Of a DNA stretch of 64,000 nucleotides, positions 1-8,838 are shown one piece after another. The notes beneath the pieces are model-generated. The model worked only from the letters and a program-made list of their open reading frames with translations, was not told the DNA's origin and did no database searches. This DNA comes from JABWCE01 sp964355045. Its GTDB lineage: Bacteria; Bacteroidota; Bacteroidia; NS11-12g; UBA9320. Position 1 is the first letter of the stretch; the number at the start of each line of letters is the position of its first letter. The position numbers and the translations under genes are program-made. Location of the stretch: positions 1 to 64,000 of the forward strand of contig CAYHCM010000001.1 in the NCBI GenBank assembly GCA_964355045.1, in the 5' to 3' direction.

Positions 1-135
1 TGAGCCCCTTAAATTACAGGTATCTTCACGCCCATAGCTGCAATGTGGGTTAAACAGTTTTTAAAAGTGGAATAGAATACTCGATTTCATTTAAATGCAC
101 TCTATTTTCAATAGGGAGATAATATTCTTCCCGTT

Positions 136-807
136 TTAAATATACCCTCCAACCGGCTTAGCCCTTCTACCCCGCCAGCTTTTCTGAATAACAATATGCA
201 TCAAAAGATCAGAAAAAAGTTTTAAAATTAAAAAGACATAAAAAATCTTTATCAGGCCAATTACAGGTAACACAATTTCAAGGTTTACTTTTCGGGTCAT
301 ACCCAAAATAATAAAAATATGCATGGGAACAATGCGAAGATATGGGGTAAAAAACATACCGGATATGGCAGGTTTTTCATCACGATCCTGTATAATGTTA
401 GACCATGTTGACATCAGCGTATTGCCGGCAATAATTAAAATATTTATGCCAATCATTCTAAAATCAATTTTACTCACGTTGCCGGCACTCATTACTATAA
501 GAAAAATAAAATATACAAAATGAAAAAAGCCATAATGAAGCATAAAAAAAATAGTGCTTGTCCATTTTGTTTTGCTGGTAGGTTCTACCGATTGACCATT
601 CACCTGAAAATTTTCGGTTGTAAAATCTTTTAAACAGGCCATGCGTATGGTATTGCCGATGCCGATAAGAACACTTTGAAAAAAATAAATCCAAATAACC
701 GTTTCCATGCTCAGCCAGGCATCCTTGTAGCCTAAGGCAATACAAAAATTAAATACCAGAATAAACCAGAATTCGGGGTCAGAGAATATATTTTTCCATC
801 TTTCCAT
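136..807 (-). CDS. Multi-pass membrane protein, DUF6498-like
   Basis: A 223-residue integral membrane protein with about six hydrophobic segments (roughly residues 12-27, 35-55, 83-106, 117-133, 158-172 and 178-205) and a short basic C-terminus (KSWRGRRAKP). The overall pattern and the N-terminal 'DPEFWFILVFNF' block resemble the uncharacterised DUF6498 family; this is from memory of the family and no function is known. It starts with ATG and stands alone, with a 313-bp repeat-containing spacer between it and the next gene upstream on the map. No catalytic motif was seen. Confidence 0.7.
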   Translation of the reverse strand: MERWKNIFSDPEFWFILVFNFCIALGYKDAWLSMETVIWIYFFQSVLIGIGNTIRMACLKDFTTENFQVNGQSVEPTSKTKWTSTIFFMLHYGFFHFVYFIFLIVMSAGNVSKIDFRMIGINILIIAGNTLMSTWSNIIQDRDEKPAISGMFFTPYLRIVPMHIFIILGMTRKVNLEIVLPVIGLIKIFYVFLILKLFSDLLMHIVIQKSWRGRRAKPVGGYI

Positions 808-829
808 TTCTTTTTGCTACTAAAACTCG

Positions 830-1107
830 AAAGCACAAAAGAACACAAAAATTAAAGATTTTGAGATGAATTTTAAATTGTATCAGGTTTCTACTTTTAT
901 TTGTTGGAGGCTGAAGCCATTTGGCCTTTTTTATTTTTACAGTTCAATAAATTGAACTGCAATGGATGGTTTGCAGCCACAGCTATTGCTGGTTCTGAAT
1001 CCATTGCCGTTGTTGCTTTAGCCAAAGGAAAAAATATAATTTTCACTATTTGCTTTAGCACAAAAAAAGAACACAAAATTTAGTGAGATTTTGTGTCTTT
1101 GTGCTTT
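830..1107. repeat. MITE-like segment bounded by inverted A-rich repeats
   Basis: This intergenic stretch has no credible gene. Its ends are imperfect inverted repeats: AAAGCACAAAAGAACACAAAA at 830-850 (21 bp) and the complement of AAAGCACAAAGACACAAAA at 1089-1107, differing by two extra A residues. A further partial copy of the left end (CAAAAAAAGAACACAAAATT) lies near 1060-1081. A perfect 8-bp hairpin with a 4-nt loop is at 940-959. Size and design resemble the 289-bp element at 52724-53012. No target-site duplication was identified. Confidence 0.4.
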
Positions 1108-1120
1108 GGTGGCAAACAAT

Positions 1121-4100
1121 TTAAAAGAGATACCTCACCATTATTCGCCCGATATGTATAATGGGACTGTTTTCCGATTTGCGACCGTCATACGATAGGT
1201 CCATTTGAATATTTGTTGAAATTCGTTGTTGGTAAACGATGTTCCAGGTATAATTTTTTCCGGGCAATAAACCGCGCATCAGTTCGTAACCAAGCGGACT
1301 GGCTGCATCGCCATTAAAAGCAATATTTACCAATCTGAAATTTCCTGTAAAACTTCCTTTGGCAGCTTTGCTCAATCGCACTTCAAAACCGGCTTCCAGA
1401 TTTTGGCTTGTAAATGTATCAGCTATGGCCTGATAATATTTACCTATTAAAGCTGCTCCGATATTATTATTTGAAGAGGTAAATTGCAATTGCGGCTCGG
1501 CTGAGTAAAAGGTATAAATATAATTTCGGGTAGATAAAATTTGGGAATAATAGCTTCGTTTTCCATTAATTAATTGAATAACCGTGCCGTAATTTCTATT
1601 AAAATTTATACGCGTATTTACAGTAGTCTCTGTATTTTCGCGGGTTTCAAATCCATTGACCAACAAATTTTTTGATTGGCTATTTATACGATTTATATCT
1701 GCCGACCATGTAGGATTATTACGATTAATATATAATGTACCCCTAATACTGGCATTGCTCGCCAATAATTGACTATCGTTTACCGTAAATATTAAAGGAT
1801 TTAGATATAAGGCAGCATCGTTTGACGTGGTTCGCCTATCGGTTCGATAAACCATCAGAGCTGAAAAACGGGTAAGAAAAAGTTTTAAACCTTTCTTTTT
1901 TTGCCATATTTGAGGGGTTGTTACATTTAAAGTTTGATTAAACTGAATATTCCGGCTTTTGGTAAAACCCTGAACAGGCAAATAGGTTTTTATAAAATTA
2001 GCCAATTTGCGGTCGTAATCACTGGCTATTTCAAATTCATTAAGCGATTGAATCTTGTTGCTATCGTAGTCTTTCCAGATATAAATCCCTTGCCCATCGG
2101 CTACTTTGAAATAAATAAATTCGCGTTTTTGTTCTTGCCCTGTCCCTATTTGATAAAAGGTGTTGAGTTTAATAGCTTTTTTAAATAAAGGAATATCAGC
2201 CTCAATGCGGCCCAAAGCATTTTTTTCGGGTTTACCTTTTGCTACCAAGGTGTCTAAATATTGAAGGGACCGGTAACTTCCATTTATATTTATCCGACTT
2301 CCTTTTTTGCCTAAATATCCTGCATGCCATTTCAATTCATCGGCCAGGGTTGAAGATTTTAACACACCTTGAAAGGGCAATTTATCGTGCCGCCGTTCAG
2401 CAATAATACCATAGGTAATCTTGCTTGTGTCCTGACTTTCAAAAAAAGCCCGGCCTGAATTATAGGCGTATGACCCGATTTTTATACTATCTGAAACGGT
2501 TTTAAAAATACTTTTTTCGGAGTGAAAACCACCTCCAATTTTTCCAATTTTATAGGATTGAGCTAATTCACCATCATAGTTCCAAAAGGTATTTTTTTGA
2601 ATTTCATTTCCTATAAATAATGAATTATTCATTCGTTCGGCTGAGGATTGTATTCGGGTATTTTTAATTTTTCCAAAAGCAAAAAATGTATTGCTTAATC
2701 CGCTAATATCATTGGATCTATAGTAAACGCCGGCTTTATAATTCACTTTAAATTTATCTTTCTTTTCAATAGTAAAATCATAATTAGCCAAAATTTCAGG
2801 AAGTTTTAAGGTATTGACAAGGGCAGGAATCGTAAGCTGTTTGTTCCAACTACGTTCAAATTCAACCGGGCGGTAGCGTTCCAAAAATTTAAAATCTTTA
2901 TTTACCAATTCCATTTTAAATTGATTGGTTAAAATCAATTTTGCATTCTTTTTATTAAACTCAGAACTATTTTTAAACCCGGCTACCAGCCCAAATCCGT
3001 CATCATTTTTTTTATCACGATTTGAAAATGTATTGATATTATTATTGGTGTAAACGCCTTCTACAAACGTCTCGGTTTTGCCAAATTTTTGTTTAACCCC
3101 GATTGTCAGCATTTGATACCGAATGGGTGCAATTAATATTTCCACCGGTTCATAATCGCCCTGCGGAATTCCGGCCACAGGCATTATCCATTCAAAAACC
3201 CTGCCATTAGCAGTGCTTGCTTTTTGTTTATAATTACCATTTCCGGCACCCACCAAACTAAAAACCACATCAAAAAAAACCGTATCTGATTCTGGATTTT
3301 GGGTAAAAACAAATATATCCTTAAACCCCAATGTATCTATTTTTCGGTATAATAATTTAGTATCGTCAAATGGTTTTATAGTATTAACTCTGGGAATTGT
3401 GGCATTTGCGGTTTGGTCGCCGGCAATGGCTAATATTTGTTTGGCCGATAACATCCGGGCTGAATCGAATCCATCAAGTGATTGTTGAAAATTTTGATTT
3501 TTATTATCCTGTTCACTAAAATAATTAATTTCAAAAACAGAATTTTTCTTCTGAATGCCTGCCCCAACTTTAAAAACCGTTCGCTGATAATTGCGATCGG
3601 AATATTGAAACTCCACCACAACTCTCGAAAATTTTGTTATCATTTGCGAAGGCATAAACGATACTTCTCCCGAATTATAGTTTATTACATAATCGCGCGA
3701 TTCGCCCCGTGACAGGCGGCGGCCATCCAAATACACCAATTCGGTTCCCGAAATTATTATAATAAACGTTTCTCCATTATTGCCATTTAATCGGTAGGGG
3801 CCTTGATTTCCTTCGGTAACAGGAATAATATTACGGGAAAATCGTCCGCGACTTATAGCTGCATCAGCATTTGAATAAATTTTATATTGCTTTTTATTTT
3901 CCTGAAAATCCAAATGCACTCCCCGCGATTTTTTATAATAATTCATAAAATATCCGTTTGGGTGTTTCATTTCAAAATCGCCGATTATTAAATTATTGCT
4001 GTCCTTGTTCAACATTATAAAAACCTTGTCAAAGTCTTGCAATTGCTGGGTATTTCCCTCCGGTTGTATAGGGTTATTATCATCCGAAATAACTCCGGTA

Positions 4101-4639
4101 ATATTTATATCATCGGCTATTTTTCCTCCAAGTCGTAAGTTTAAGTTAGAGTTTACGACCAAATCCTGCTTATTACCTGCACTTATTCCACGCGAAATAT
4201 TTCCATCAGTTTTTAATCCGTTATCGTTAGTATTAAATATTCCGTCCCTACCTGAATTATAGGCAAACGGATCTTTGGGCAATGAAGGTTCTATAAGGCT
4301 TACCGGTCGTTTATAAAAAGGTTTTGTAAATAAAGAAGGGAGATTTCGGTAACTTAAAATTAAGGTATCATTTACACTTGAATCCAATTTCAGAATCCCG
4401 TTTTTTGGGTTAAAATGAAAGACGAATAAAATATGTTGTCCATCGGGTTTATTAATTATTAAACTATTCTTATCAATCGCATAATTTGAATCAAGATAAT
4501 ACGTAAGGATACCGGGAATTAATTTCAATTTGTCTTTATTACCGATAAATTGGGCATTACAAAAATTTGCAAAGGTAAATCCCGCAATCATAAAAATTGT
4601 TTTAAAAAAGGTGGATATAGTTTTGACGTTTGGTAGCAA
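1121..4639 (-). CDS. Large outer-membrane beta-barrel protein of unknown function
   Basis: An 1172-residue exported protein. Residues 1-29 form a signal peptide ending NFCNA with Gln next. Most of the rest is polar sequence with alternating hydrophobic residues as in beta strands, and the last residues are VRYLF; a terminal Phe is typical of barrels handled by the BAM complex. Around residues 300-345 there is a recognisable block (YLDGRRLSRGES, then YVINYNSGEVSF) that I have seen in other large Bacteroidota cell-surface proteins, but I cannot name the family. The TTG start is chosen because the first ATG (position 4591) would leave a signal peptide without a charged n-region. It is divergent from the small operon at 4806. 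Confidence 0.75.
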   Translation of the reverse strand: MLPNVKTISTFFKTIFMIAGFTFANFCNAQFIGNKDKLKLIPGILTYYLDSNYAIDKNSLIINKPDGQHILFVFHFNPKNGILKLDSSVNDTLILSYRNLPSLFTKPFYKRPVSLIEPSLPKDPFAYNSGRDGIFNTNDNGLKTDGNISRGISAGNKQDLVVNSNLNLRLGGKIADDINITGVISDDNNPIQPEGNTQQLQDFDKVFIMLNKDSNNLIIGDFEMKHPNGYFMNYYKKSRGVHLDFQENKKQYKIYSNADAAISRGRFSRNIIPVTEGNQGPYRLNGNNGETFIIIISGTELVYLDGRRLSRGESRDYVINYNSGEVSFMPSQMITKFSRVVVEFQYSDRNYQRTVFKVGAGIQKKNSVFEINYFSEQDNKNQNFQQSLDGFDSARMLSAKQILAIAGDQTANATIPRVNTIKPFDDTKLLYRKIDTLGFKDIFVFTQNPESDTVFFDVVFSLVGAGNGNYKQKASTANGRVFEWIMPVAGIPQGDYEPVEILIAPIRYQMLTIGVKQKFGKTETFVEGVYTNNNINTFSNRDKKNDDGFGLVAGFKNSSEFNKKNAKLILTNQFKMELVNKDFKFLERYRPVEFERSWNKQLTIPALVNTLKLPEILANYDFTIEKKDKFKVNYKAGVYYRSNDISGLSNTFFAFGKIKNTRIQSSAERMNNSLFIGNEIQKNTFWNYDGELAQSYKIGKIGGGFHSEKSIFKTVSDSIKIGSYAYNSGRAFFESQDTSKITYGIIAERRHDKLPFQGVLKSSTLADELKWHAGYLGKKGSRININGSYRSLQYLDTLVAKGKPEKNALGRIEADIPLFKKAIKLNTFYQIGTGQEQKREFIYFKVADGQGIYIWKDYDSNKIQSLNEFEIASDYDRKLANFIKTYLPVQGFTKSRNIQFNQTLNVTTPQIWQKKKGLKLFLTRFSALMVYRTDRRTTSNDAALYLNPLIFTVNDSQLLASNASIRGTLYINRNNPTWSADINRINSQSKNLLVNGFETRENTETTVNTRINFNRNYGTVIQLINGKRSYYSQILSTRNYIYTFYSAEPQLQFTSSNNNIGAALIGKYYQAIADTFTSQNLEAGFEVRLSKAAKGSFTGNFRLVNIAFNGDAASPLGYELMRGLLPGKNYTWNIVYQQRISTNIQMDLSYDGRKSENSPIIHIGRIMVRYLF

Positions 4640-4752
4640 GGATGGTTTTACAATATTACAAACGAAATGGTATGAGAAAAATTTTAAGAAATTTATTTTA
4701 CCACTTTAGGCAAGTTGTGTTCTTTATTTAGTAGTGACATGAGTCAGAAAAA

Positions 4753-4783
4753 TTGTAATTATAAAATTAGAAGTGTAATTTTG
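4753..4783 (+). promoter_or_regulatory. Bacteroidota-type promoter for the GNAT pair
   Basis: TTG at 4753-4755, a 20-bp spacer and TAATTTTG at 4776-4783 match the -33/-7 pattern (TTG/TTTG then TAnnTTTG) of Bacteroidota primary promoters. The ATG of the following small gene is at 4806, giving a leader of about 20 nt. Confidence 0.6.
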
Positions 4784-4805
4784 CGTATCAAAATCATCAA
4801 GAATT

Positions 4806-4967
4806 ATGGCTATAAGCATTAAACCAACACCAATTCTAAGAGGAAAAATAGCAGAAGTTTTCGAAAAAAAGGCTTCAGAAAATCTATTGAAAGTGGAGGA
4901 AAATATAGATTTTGTTAAATTATTAGAATCCACAAGATACATATTAAATAAATCGAAATTGTTATAA
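4806..4967 (+). CDS. Small antitoxin-like protein upstream of GNAT
   Basis: A 53-residue protein (ATG to TAA) rich in Lys and Glu, beginning MAISIKPTPILRGK and ending ILNKSKLL. It has no membrane segment or signal peptide. It ends exactly one base before the TTG start of the GNAT acetyltransferase and has a good promoter in front, so the two form an operon. Small proteins in this position upstream of GNAT toxins are usually antitoxins, but this one lacks a DNA-binding motif I can recognise, so that role is inferred from position only. Confidence 0.6.
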   Translation: MAISIKPTPILRGKIAEVFEKKASENLLKVEENIDFVKLLESTRYILNKSKLL

Positions 4968-5574
4968 TTGAGATTTTTACAAGATAGCTGTACCATTTCT
5001 ATACTTACAAATGACCTTTTGCAAGGTTGCAATTTTTTCGATTGTGGGCATTCAGATTTGAATGATTTTTTCTCAAATGATTGTCTTTTATATGCTAAAA
5101 ATCTTCTTGGGAAAACCTATTGTTTTTTATCAGATGACGACCCTAAAACTATTATCGCTGCATTTAGACTGTGTTAATCTTAAAATGTTTCCTAATCCAG
5201 TAAGAAACAGATTTAACAGGATTATACCGAACTCAAAAAGAAACAATAGTTATCCTGCAGTAAAAATCGGAAGGCTTGGAGTTAATAAAAATTATGGCAA
5301 TAAAGGAATTGGTGCCGAACTTATGGATTTTATCAAAACTTGGTTTGTTAGCCCACTTAATAAAACAGGTTGTCGCTTTATATTGGTCGATTCATACAAT
5401 GAACAAAAGCCTTTGAATTACTATAAAAAATGTAAGTTTTTATTTCTTTGTGAAGATGAACAAACTGAAAAGGAGATTATGAATATACCGGATGATGAAA
5501 AATTGGAAACACGAGCGATGTATTTTGATTTACTGCCATGGCAAAACTATTTAATTGCTAATAATCTTATTTAA
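4968..5574 (+). pseudogene. GNAT acetyltransferase, frameshifted near 5170
   Basis: The N-terminal part (4968-5177, FDCGHSDLNDFF ... LLGKTYCFL ... IIAAFRLC) and the C-terminal part (frame of 5062-5574, IGRLGVNKNYGNKGIGAELMD ... DSYNEQKPLNYY) are the two halves of one GNAT enzyme of the toxin-like type; the acetyl-CoA loop is NYGNKGIG. They are in different frames and join around ...AAFRLC/VNLKMFPN. The shift needed equals loss of 2 (modulo 3) bases; a loss of about 11 nt would also explain the missing residues usually present between the beta strand and the proline-rich stretch. It may be a real pseudogene or a sequencing error. The TTG start directly follows the small gene upstream. Confidence 0.75.
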
Positions 5575-5582
5575 AAATGAAA

Positions 5583-5612
5583 TTGTGACTCAATTGTAAT
5601 TACCTAATTTTG
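5583..5612 (+). promoter_or_regulatory. Promoter for the DUF4783-nadC operon
   Basis: TTG at 5583-5585, a 19-bp spacer and TAATTTTG at 5605-5612 fit the Bacteroidota -33/-7 consensus closely. The next gene starts at 5674, giving a leader of about 55 nt. Confidence 0.65.
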
Positions 5613-5673
5613 GCACATTATTTGAAACGATTTAAAAGGATTTCATATTTCCCTGAGAAACCGGCGCCCAATT

Positions 5674-6069
5674 TTGAAAAACACATCCCGATATAGTACA
5701 CTTTTTTGTTTTATTGCTTTTGCTTTAATATCTGCAAAGCCTCCTGCCGATATTTTTAAAGAAATAGAAAATGCCATAAGTCTGGGCAATTCCAAAATGA
5801 TGGAAAGCTATCTGAACACAAGCATTGAATTGGAAACCCCAACCTCCAAAGGTATTTACAGCCGAAGTCAGGCTCAACTTATTATAGATAAATTTTTTCA
5901 AAAATACCCACCCATTTCATTTACAATCACACAAAAAGGAAATAGTTCAGGAGGCTCTCGCTTTGCAGTAGGCAATTATAATAGTACCCGTGAACGTACT
6001 TTTAGGGTAACTATTTTTGTTAAAAAAACAGGTTCCGATTATCTCATTCAGGAAATTAAATTCGAATAA
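5674..6069 (+). CDS. Exported DUF4783 protein
   Basis: A 131-residue protein with a signal peptide (residues 1-21, MKNTSRYSTLFCFIAFALIS) and a small NTF2-like alpha/beta domain: helices with 'DIFKEIENAISLGNSKMMESYL', then 'RSQAQLIIDKFFQKYPP' and strands 'FAVGNYNSTRERTFRVTIFVKK'. This matches the Bacteroidota DUF4783 family, which commonly sits directly upstream of nadC, as here. Function unknown; it should be periplasmic. Start is TTG. Its TAA stop overlaps the nadC ATG by one base, so the two are translationally coupled. Confidence 0.8.
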   Translation: MKNTSRYSTLFCFIAFALISAKPPADIFKEIENAISLGNSKMMESYLNTSIELETPTSKGIYSRSQAQLIIDKFFQKYPPISFTITQKGNSSGGSRFAVGNYNSTRERTFRVTIFVKKTGSDYLIQEIKFE

Positions 6070-6917
6070 TGGATTTTTCGTCCCCATCAATTATTGATTT
6101 TATAAACCGCAGTTTGCAGGAAGATATAGGCTCGGGCGATCATTCAAGTTTGGCTTCCATTCCGTTTGGAAAGCTTGGTAAGGCCCGATTGATTTTTAAA
6201 GAAGAAGGCATTGTAGCCGGTTTGGAATTAGGATTTCAAATTTTTAAAACCGTGGATAAAAATTTAGAAATTACTTTTTTTAAAAAGGATGGGGATTTAG
6301 TAAAATATGGGGATATTGGGTTGCACGTTTCGGGCAGTGTTCATTCAATTTTAGTAGCCGAAAGATTGGTTTTAAATTGTATGCAACGCCTGAGTGGAAT
6401 AGCCACAATTACCAATAAAATTGTGAAAGCCATTGAGGGAACAAATGCCAAAATATTGGATACCCGAAAAACCACACCCGGCTTACGGATGCTTGAAAAA
6501 TGGGCGGTAACTATTGGCGGTGGCCACAATCACCGATTTGGATTGTATGATATGGTAATGTTAAAAGATAATCATGTGGACTATGCCGGAGGAATTACAA
6601 CGGCTGTAAAAAGCACCGTAAAATATTTGAAAAAAAATAATCTGAAACTGCTAATAGAAGTAGAAACGCGAAATTTAGAAGAAGTAAAAGAGGCCATCTC
6701 TATGCCTGCTGTTGATAGAATAATGTTTGATAATTTCACCCCTGAATTAATGAAACAGGCGGTGCAATTGGTCAACAATGAAAAAGAAACCGAGGCCTCA
6801 GGGGGCATCACTATTGACAATGTGAAAATGTATGCCCTAACCGGCGTTGATTTTATTTCTATAGGAGCTTTAACCCATTCGGTAAAAAGTTTGGATATTA
6901 GTTTGAAGGAATTTTAA
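6069..6917 (+). CDS. nadC: Nicotinate-nucleotide pyrophosphorylase (carboxylating)
   Basis: A 282-residue quinolinate phosphoribosyltransferase, which converts quinolinate and PRPP to nicotinate mononucleotide in de novo NAD synthesis. The family landmarks are present: EDIGSGDHSS near the N-terminus, QRLSGIAT, DTRKTTPGLRMLEKWAV with the substrate-binding Arg and Lys residues, GGGHNHRFGLYDMVMLKDNH, and the C-terminal barrel motifs EVETRNLEEV, IMFDNF, EASGGIT and ISIGALTHS. Length is normal. It is cotranscribed with the DUF4783 gene by a one-base TAATG overlap; nadA and nadB are not in this window. Confidence 0.97.
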   Translation: MDFSSPSIIDFINRSLQEDIGSGDHSSLASIPFGKLGKARLIFKEEGIVAGLELGFQIFKTVDKNLEITFFKKDGDLVKYGDIGLHVSGSVHSILVAERLVLNCMQRLSGIATITNKIVKAIEGTNAKILDTRKTTPGLRMLEKWAVTIGGGHNHRFGLYDMVMLKDNHVDYAGGITTAVKSTVKYLKKNNLKLLIEVETRNLEEVKEAISMPAVDRIMFDNFTPELMKQAVQLVNNEKETEASGGITIDNVKMYALTGVDFISIGALTHSVKSLDISLKEF

Positions 6918-6921
6918 TAAT

Positions 6922-7446
6922 TCAATTTCTGTTTTCCAAAATATTTAAATGATGTGCAGTATGAAAAATAGTAAAGAACATCATTTCGCGCAGCGAAAGT
7001 TTGCCTAAAAGAGGATGCGGTAATATCAGAGTATCCAATTGTTTTTCGGATAAGTTATTCAAATTATTAATCAGTTTTTTCAGTTCCAGATTATATATTT
7101 TTATCTTATCCTCCTTTTGATCAAAGGAAATATTTAGTGGTATAAAAGGGCTTGAAGCTGTTCCTCCGTTAGACAGTTTTTCATTATATCTGGTCAGCAA
7201 TTCTTCATAGTTTCTACCCTTGCGATTCATTTTGCCCCAAACTAAAGGATAAATAAATTTAGGAATAGCCAACACCAAATTAAAGGGTTTTACACTTTTT
7301 ATCAAATGGTCAATTTGTTGTCCTGCCGACCATTTTCCATCGGGTTTATCTTCAAACGAAGTTTTGCCCTGCTTGTTAATAAAGTTAATCAGGTTTTGAA
7401 AATTTTGCTCCAATCCTTCTATTATTTCCGACTTACTTTCAATCAT
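6922..7446 (-). CDS. DinB-family protein
   Basis: A 174-residue protein of the DinB/YfiT four-helix metal-binding fold. The three expected metal-ligand histidines are visible: His in SAGQQIDHLIKS (about residue 47) and the C-terminal HTAHHLNIL motif. Members include bacillithiol transferases and other thiol-S-transferases, but many are uncharacterised and I do not assign a substrate. It lies tail to tail with nadC, with only 4 bp between the stop codons. Confidence 0.85.
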   Translation of the reverse strand: MIESKSEIIEGLEQNFQNLINFINKQGKTSFEDKPDGKWSAGQQIDHLIKSVKPFNLVLAIPKFIYPLVWGKMNRKGRNYEELLTRYNEKLSNGGTASSPFIPLNISFDQKEDKIKIYNLELKKLINNLNNLSEKQLDTLILPHPLLGKLSLREMMFFTIFHTAHHLNILENRN

Positions 7447-7477
7447 ATTTTAAAAAATAAAAATTTTATAACCTTGA

Positions 7478-8704
7478 TTATGCATTTCCGGCCAAAAGAA
7501 AATCAATATCCTTTGGTTTTAAATTAAGGCGTTTGCCTAACGAAAAATTGGTAAGATGGCCTTTGTAAATATAAACTCCCCGGCGAATTCCTTTTTGTGC
7601 CCAAAGCAATTCTTTAAAACTTCCCTCTTCGCCCCATTCCATAAGCATGTGCGTAAATACATTGCTCAAAGCATAACTGGCTGTTCGGGCAAAACGACTT
7701 GGAATATTTGGTACACAATAATGAATAACGCCATGTTTTTCAAACGTTGGCCGTTTATGATTGGTTACTTCACTTGATTCAAAACAACCACCCTGATCAA
7801 TGCTAACATCAATAATCAGTGATTTTGGCCGCATATTAATTACCATTTCTTCGGTAACCACACTTGGGCTTCTGCCTTCCTGACTTCGTAGTGCACCAAT
7901 AGCCACATCACAACTGGCTAAGGCTTTCGCAAGTATTTGAGGTATTATGGTGCTGCTGTAAATTCGCTGGCCAATATTTGCTTCCAGACGCCTTAATTTA
8001 TATAGAGAATGATCGAAAACCCTCACATGCGCCCCTAATCCCAAGGCCGCCCGTGTGGCATATTCACCTACAGCACCCGCTCCTAAAATTACCACTTCGG
8101 TTGGTTGCAAACCCGGAATACCACCCAGCAATTCTCCTTTTCCCAGATTACTGCTGGCTAAATATTCGGCAGCAATAAGCACCGAAGCTCGACCGGCAAT
8201 TTCACTCATCGCTCTTATAATAGGCAATGCCCCTGAATTATCTCTTAAAAATTCGTAGCCGATGGCTATTATTTTTTTATCCATCAATTGCCTTAAATAT
8301 TGTTCGGTAACGTTGGTAAGTTGTAAGGCGGAAATTAAAATTTGGTTGGGCTTTAAAAAATTAATTTCAGCCTCGGTAGGGGGTGCTACTTTTAAAATAA
8401 TTTCTGCTTTAAAGGCTTCCTCGGCGGTATAAACGATTTTTGCCCCTGCTTCCGAATATTCAATATCTGTAAAATTAGCTCCTGCTCCGGCATTTGATTC
8501 AAAAATAACTTCACTTCCATTATTGATAAGCACATTTACCGATAAAGGTGAAAGTGCAACCCTGTTTTCCTGATACGTTGTTTCTTTAGGAATGCCTATT
8601 TGCAAGCCATGGTTTTTCTTTTGAAGCGGAAGCAGTTTTTCCTGGGTTTGCATTTCTACTTCCTTTGCCAGTTCTTTAAAAGGATTGTACGAAGTTTCTG
8701 CCAT
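7478..8704 (-). CDS. ald: Alanine dehydrogenase
   Basis: A 408-residue NAD-dependent alanine dehydrogenase, interconverting alanine with pyruvate and ammonia. The N-terminal signature GIPKETTYQENRVALSP, the strand-turn motif GANFTDIEYSEAGA, and the Rossmann glycine motif VVILGAGAVGEYATRAALGLGA are all present, as is DVSIDQGGCFESSE. An in-frame ATG seven codons upstream (8725) would add CYLNNI; the ATG at 8704 (MAETSYNPFKEL) is preferred because it matches the usual start of Bacteroidota homologues. Monocistronic. Confidence 0.93.
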   Translation of the reverse strand: MAETSYNPFKELAKEVEMQTQEKLLPLQKKNHGLQIGIPKETTYQENRVALSPLSVNVLINNGSEVIFESNAGAGANFTDIEYSEAGAKIVYTAEEAFKAEIILKVAPPTEAEINFLKPNQILISALQLTNVTEQYLRQLMDKKIIAIGYEFLRDNSGALPIIRAMSEIAGRASVLIAAEYLASSNLGKGELLGGIPGLQPTEVVILGAGAVGEYATRAALGLGAHVRVFDHSLYKLRRLEANIGQRIYSSTIIPQILAKALASCDVAIGALRSQEGRSPSVVTEEMVINMRPKSLIIDVSIDQGGCFESSEVTNHKRPTFEKHGVIHYCVPNIPSRFARTASYALSNVFTHMLMEWGEEGSFKELLWAQKGIRRGVYIYKGHLTNFSLGKRLNLKPKDIDFLLAGNA

Positions 8705-8838
8705 AATATTATTTAGATAACACAATAATAGTATTTTTTTGGAGTTTTAAAAACTGGACATATTTATTAAAGTGTTTAATACTTAACCTATGTTACAGTA
8801 GGGAATCCAATTTTTTTACCTTTATTTGCCAGTTATAC

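Noticed and set aside
1..135. Possible end of a plus-strand gene at the window edge
   Set aside because: All three plus frames stop within about 50 bases and no recognisable C-terminus is seen, so nothing can be claimed.
901..1083. 60-codon open frame on the plus strand
   Set aside because: It lies inside the repeat-bounded spacer, includes the A-rich repeat, and has no family resemblance or promoter.
4724..5032. Minus-strand open frame opposite the small antitoxin-like gene
   Set aside because: It is antisense to the gene that has the promoter and the operon context, and has no start signal or family match.
7478..8725. Alanine dehydrogenase start at 8725
   Set aside because: The extra residues do not match homologues; the ATG at 8704 is a better start.
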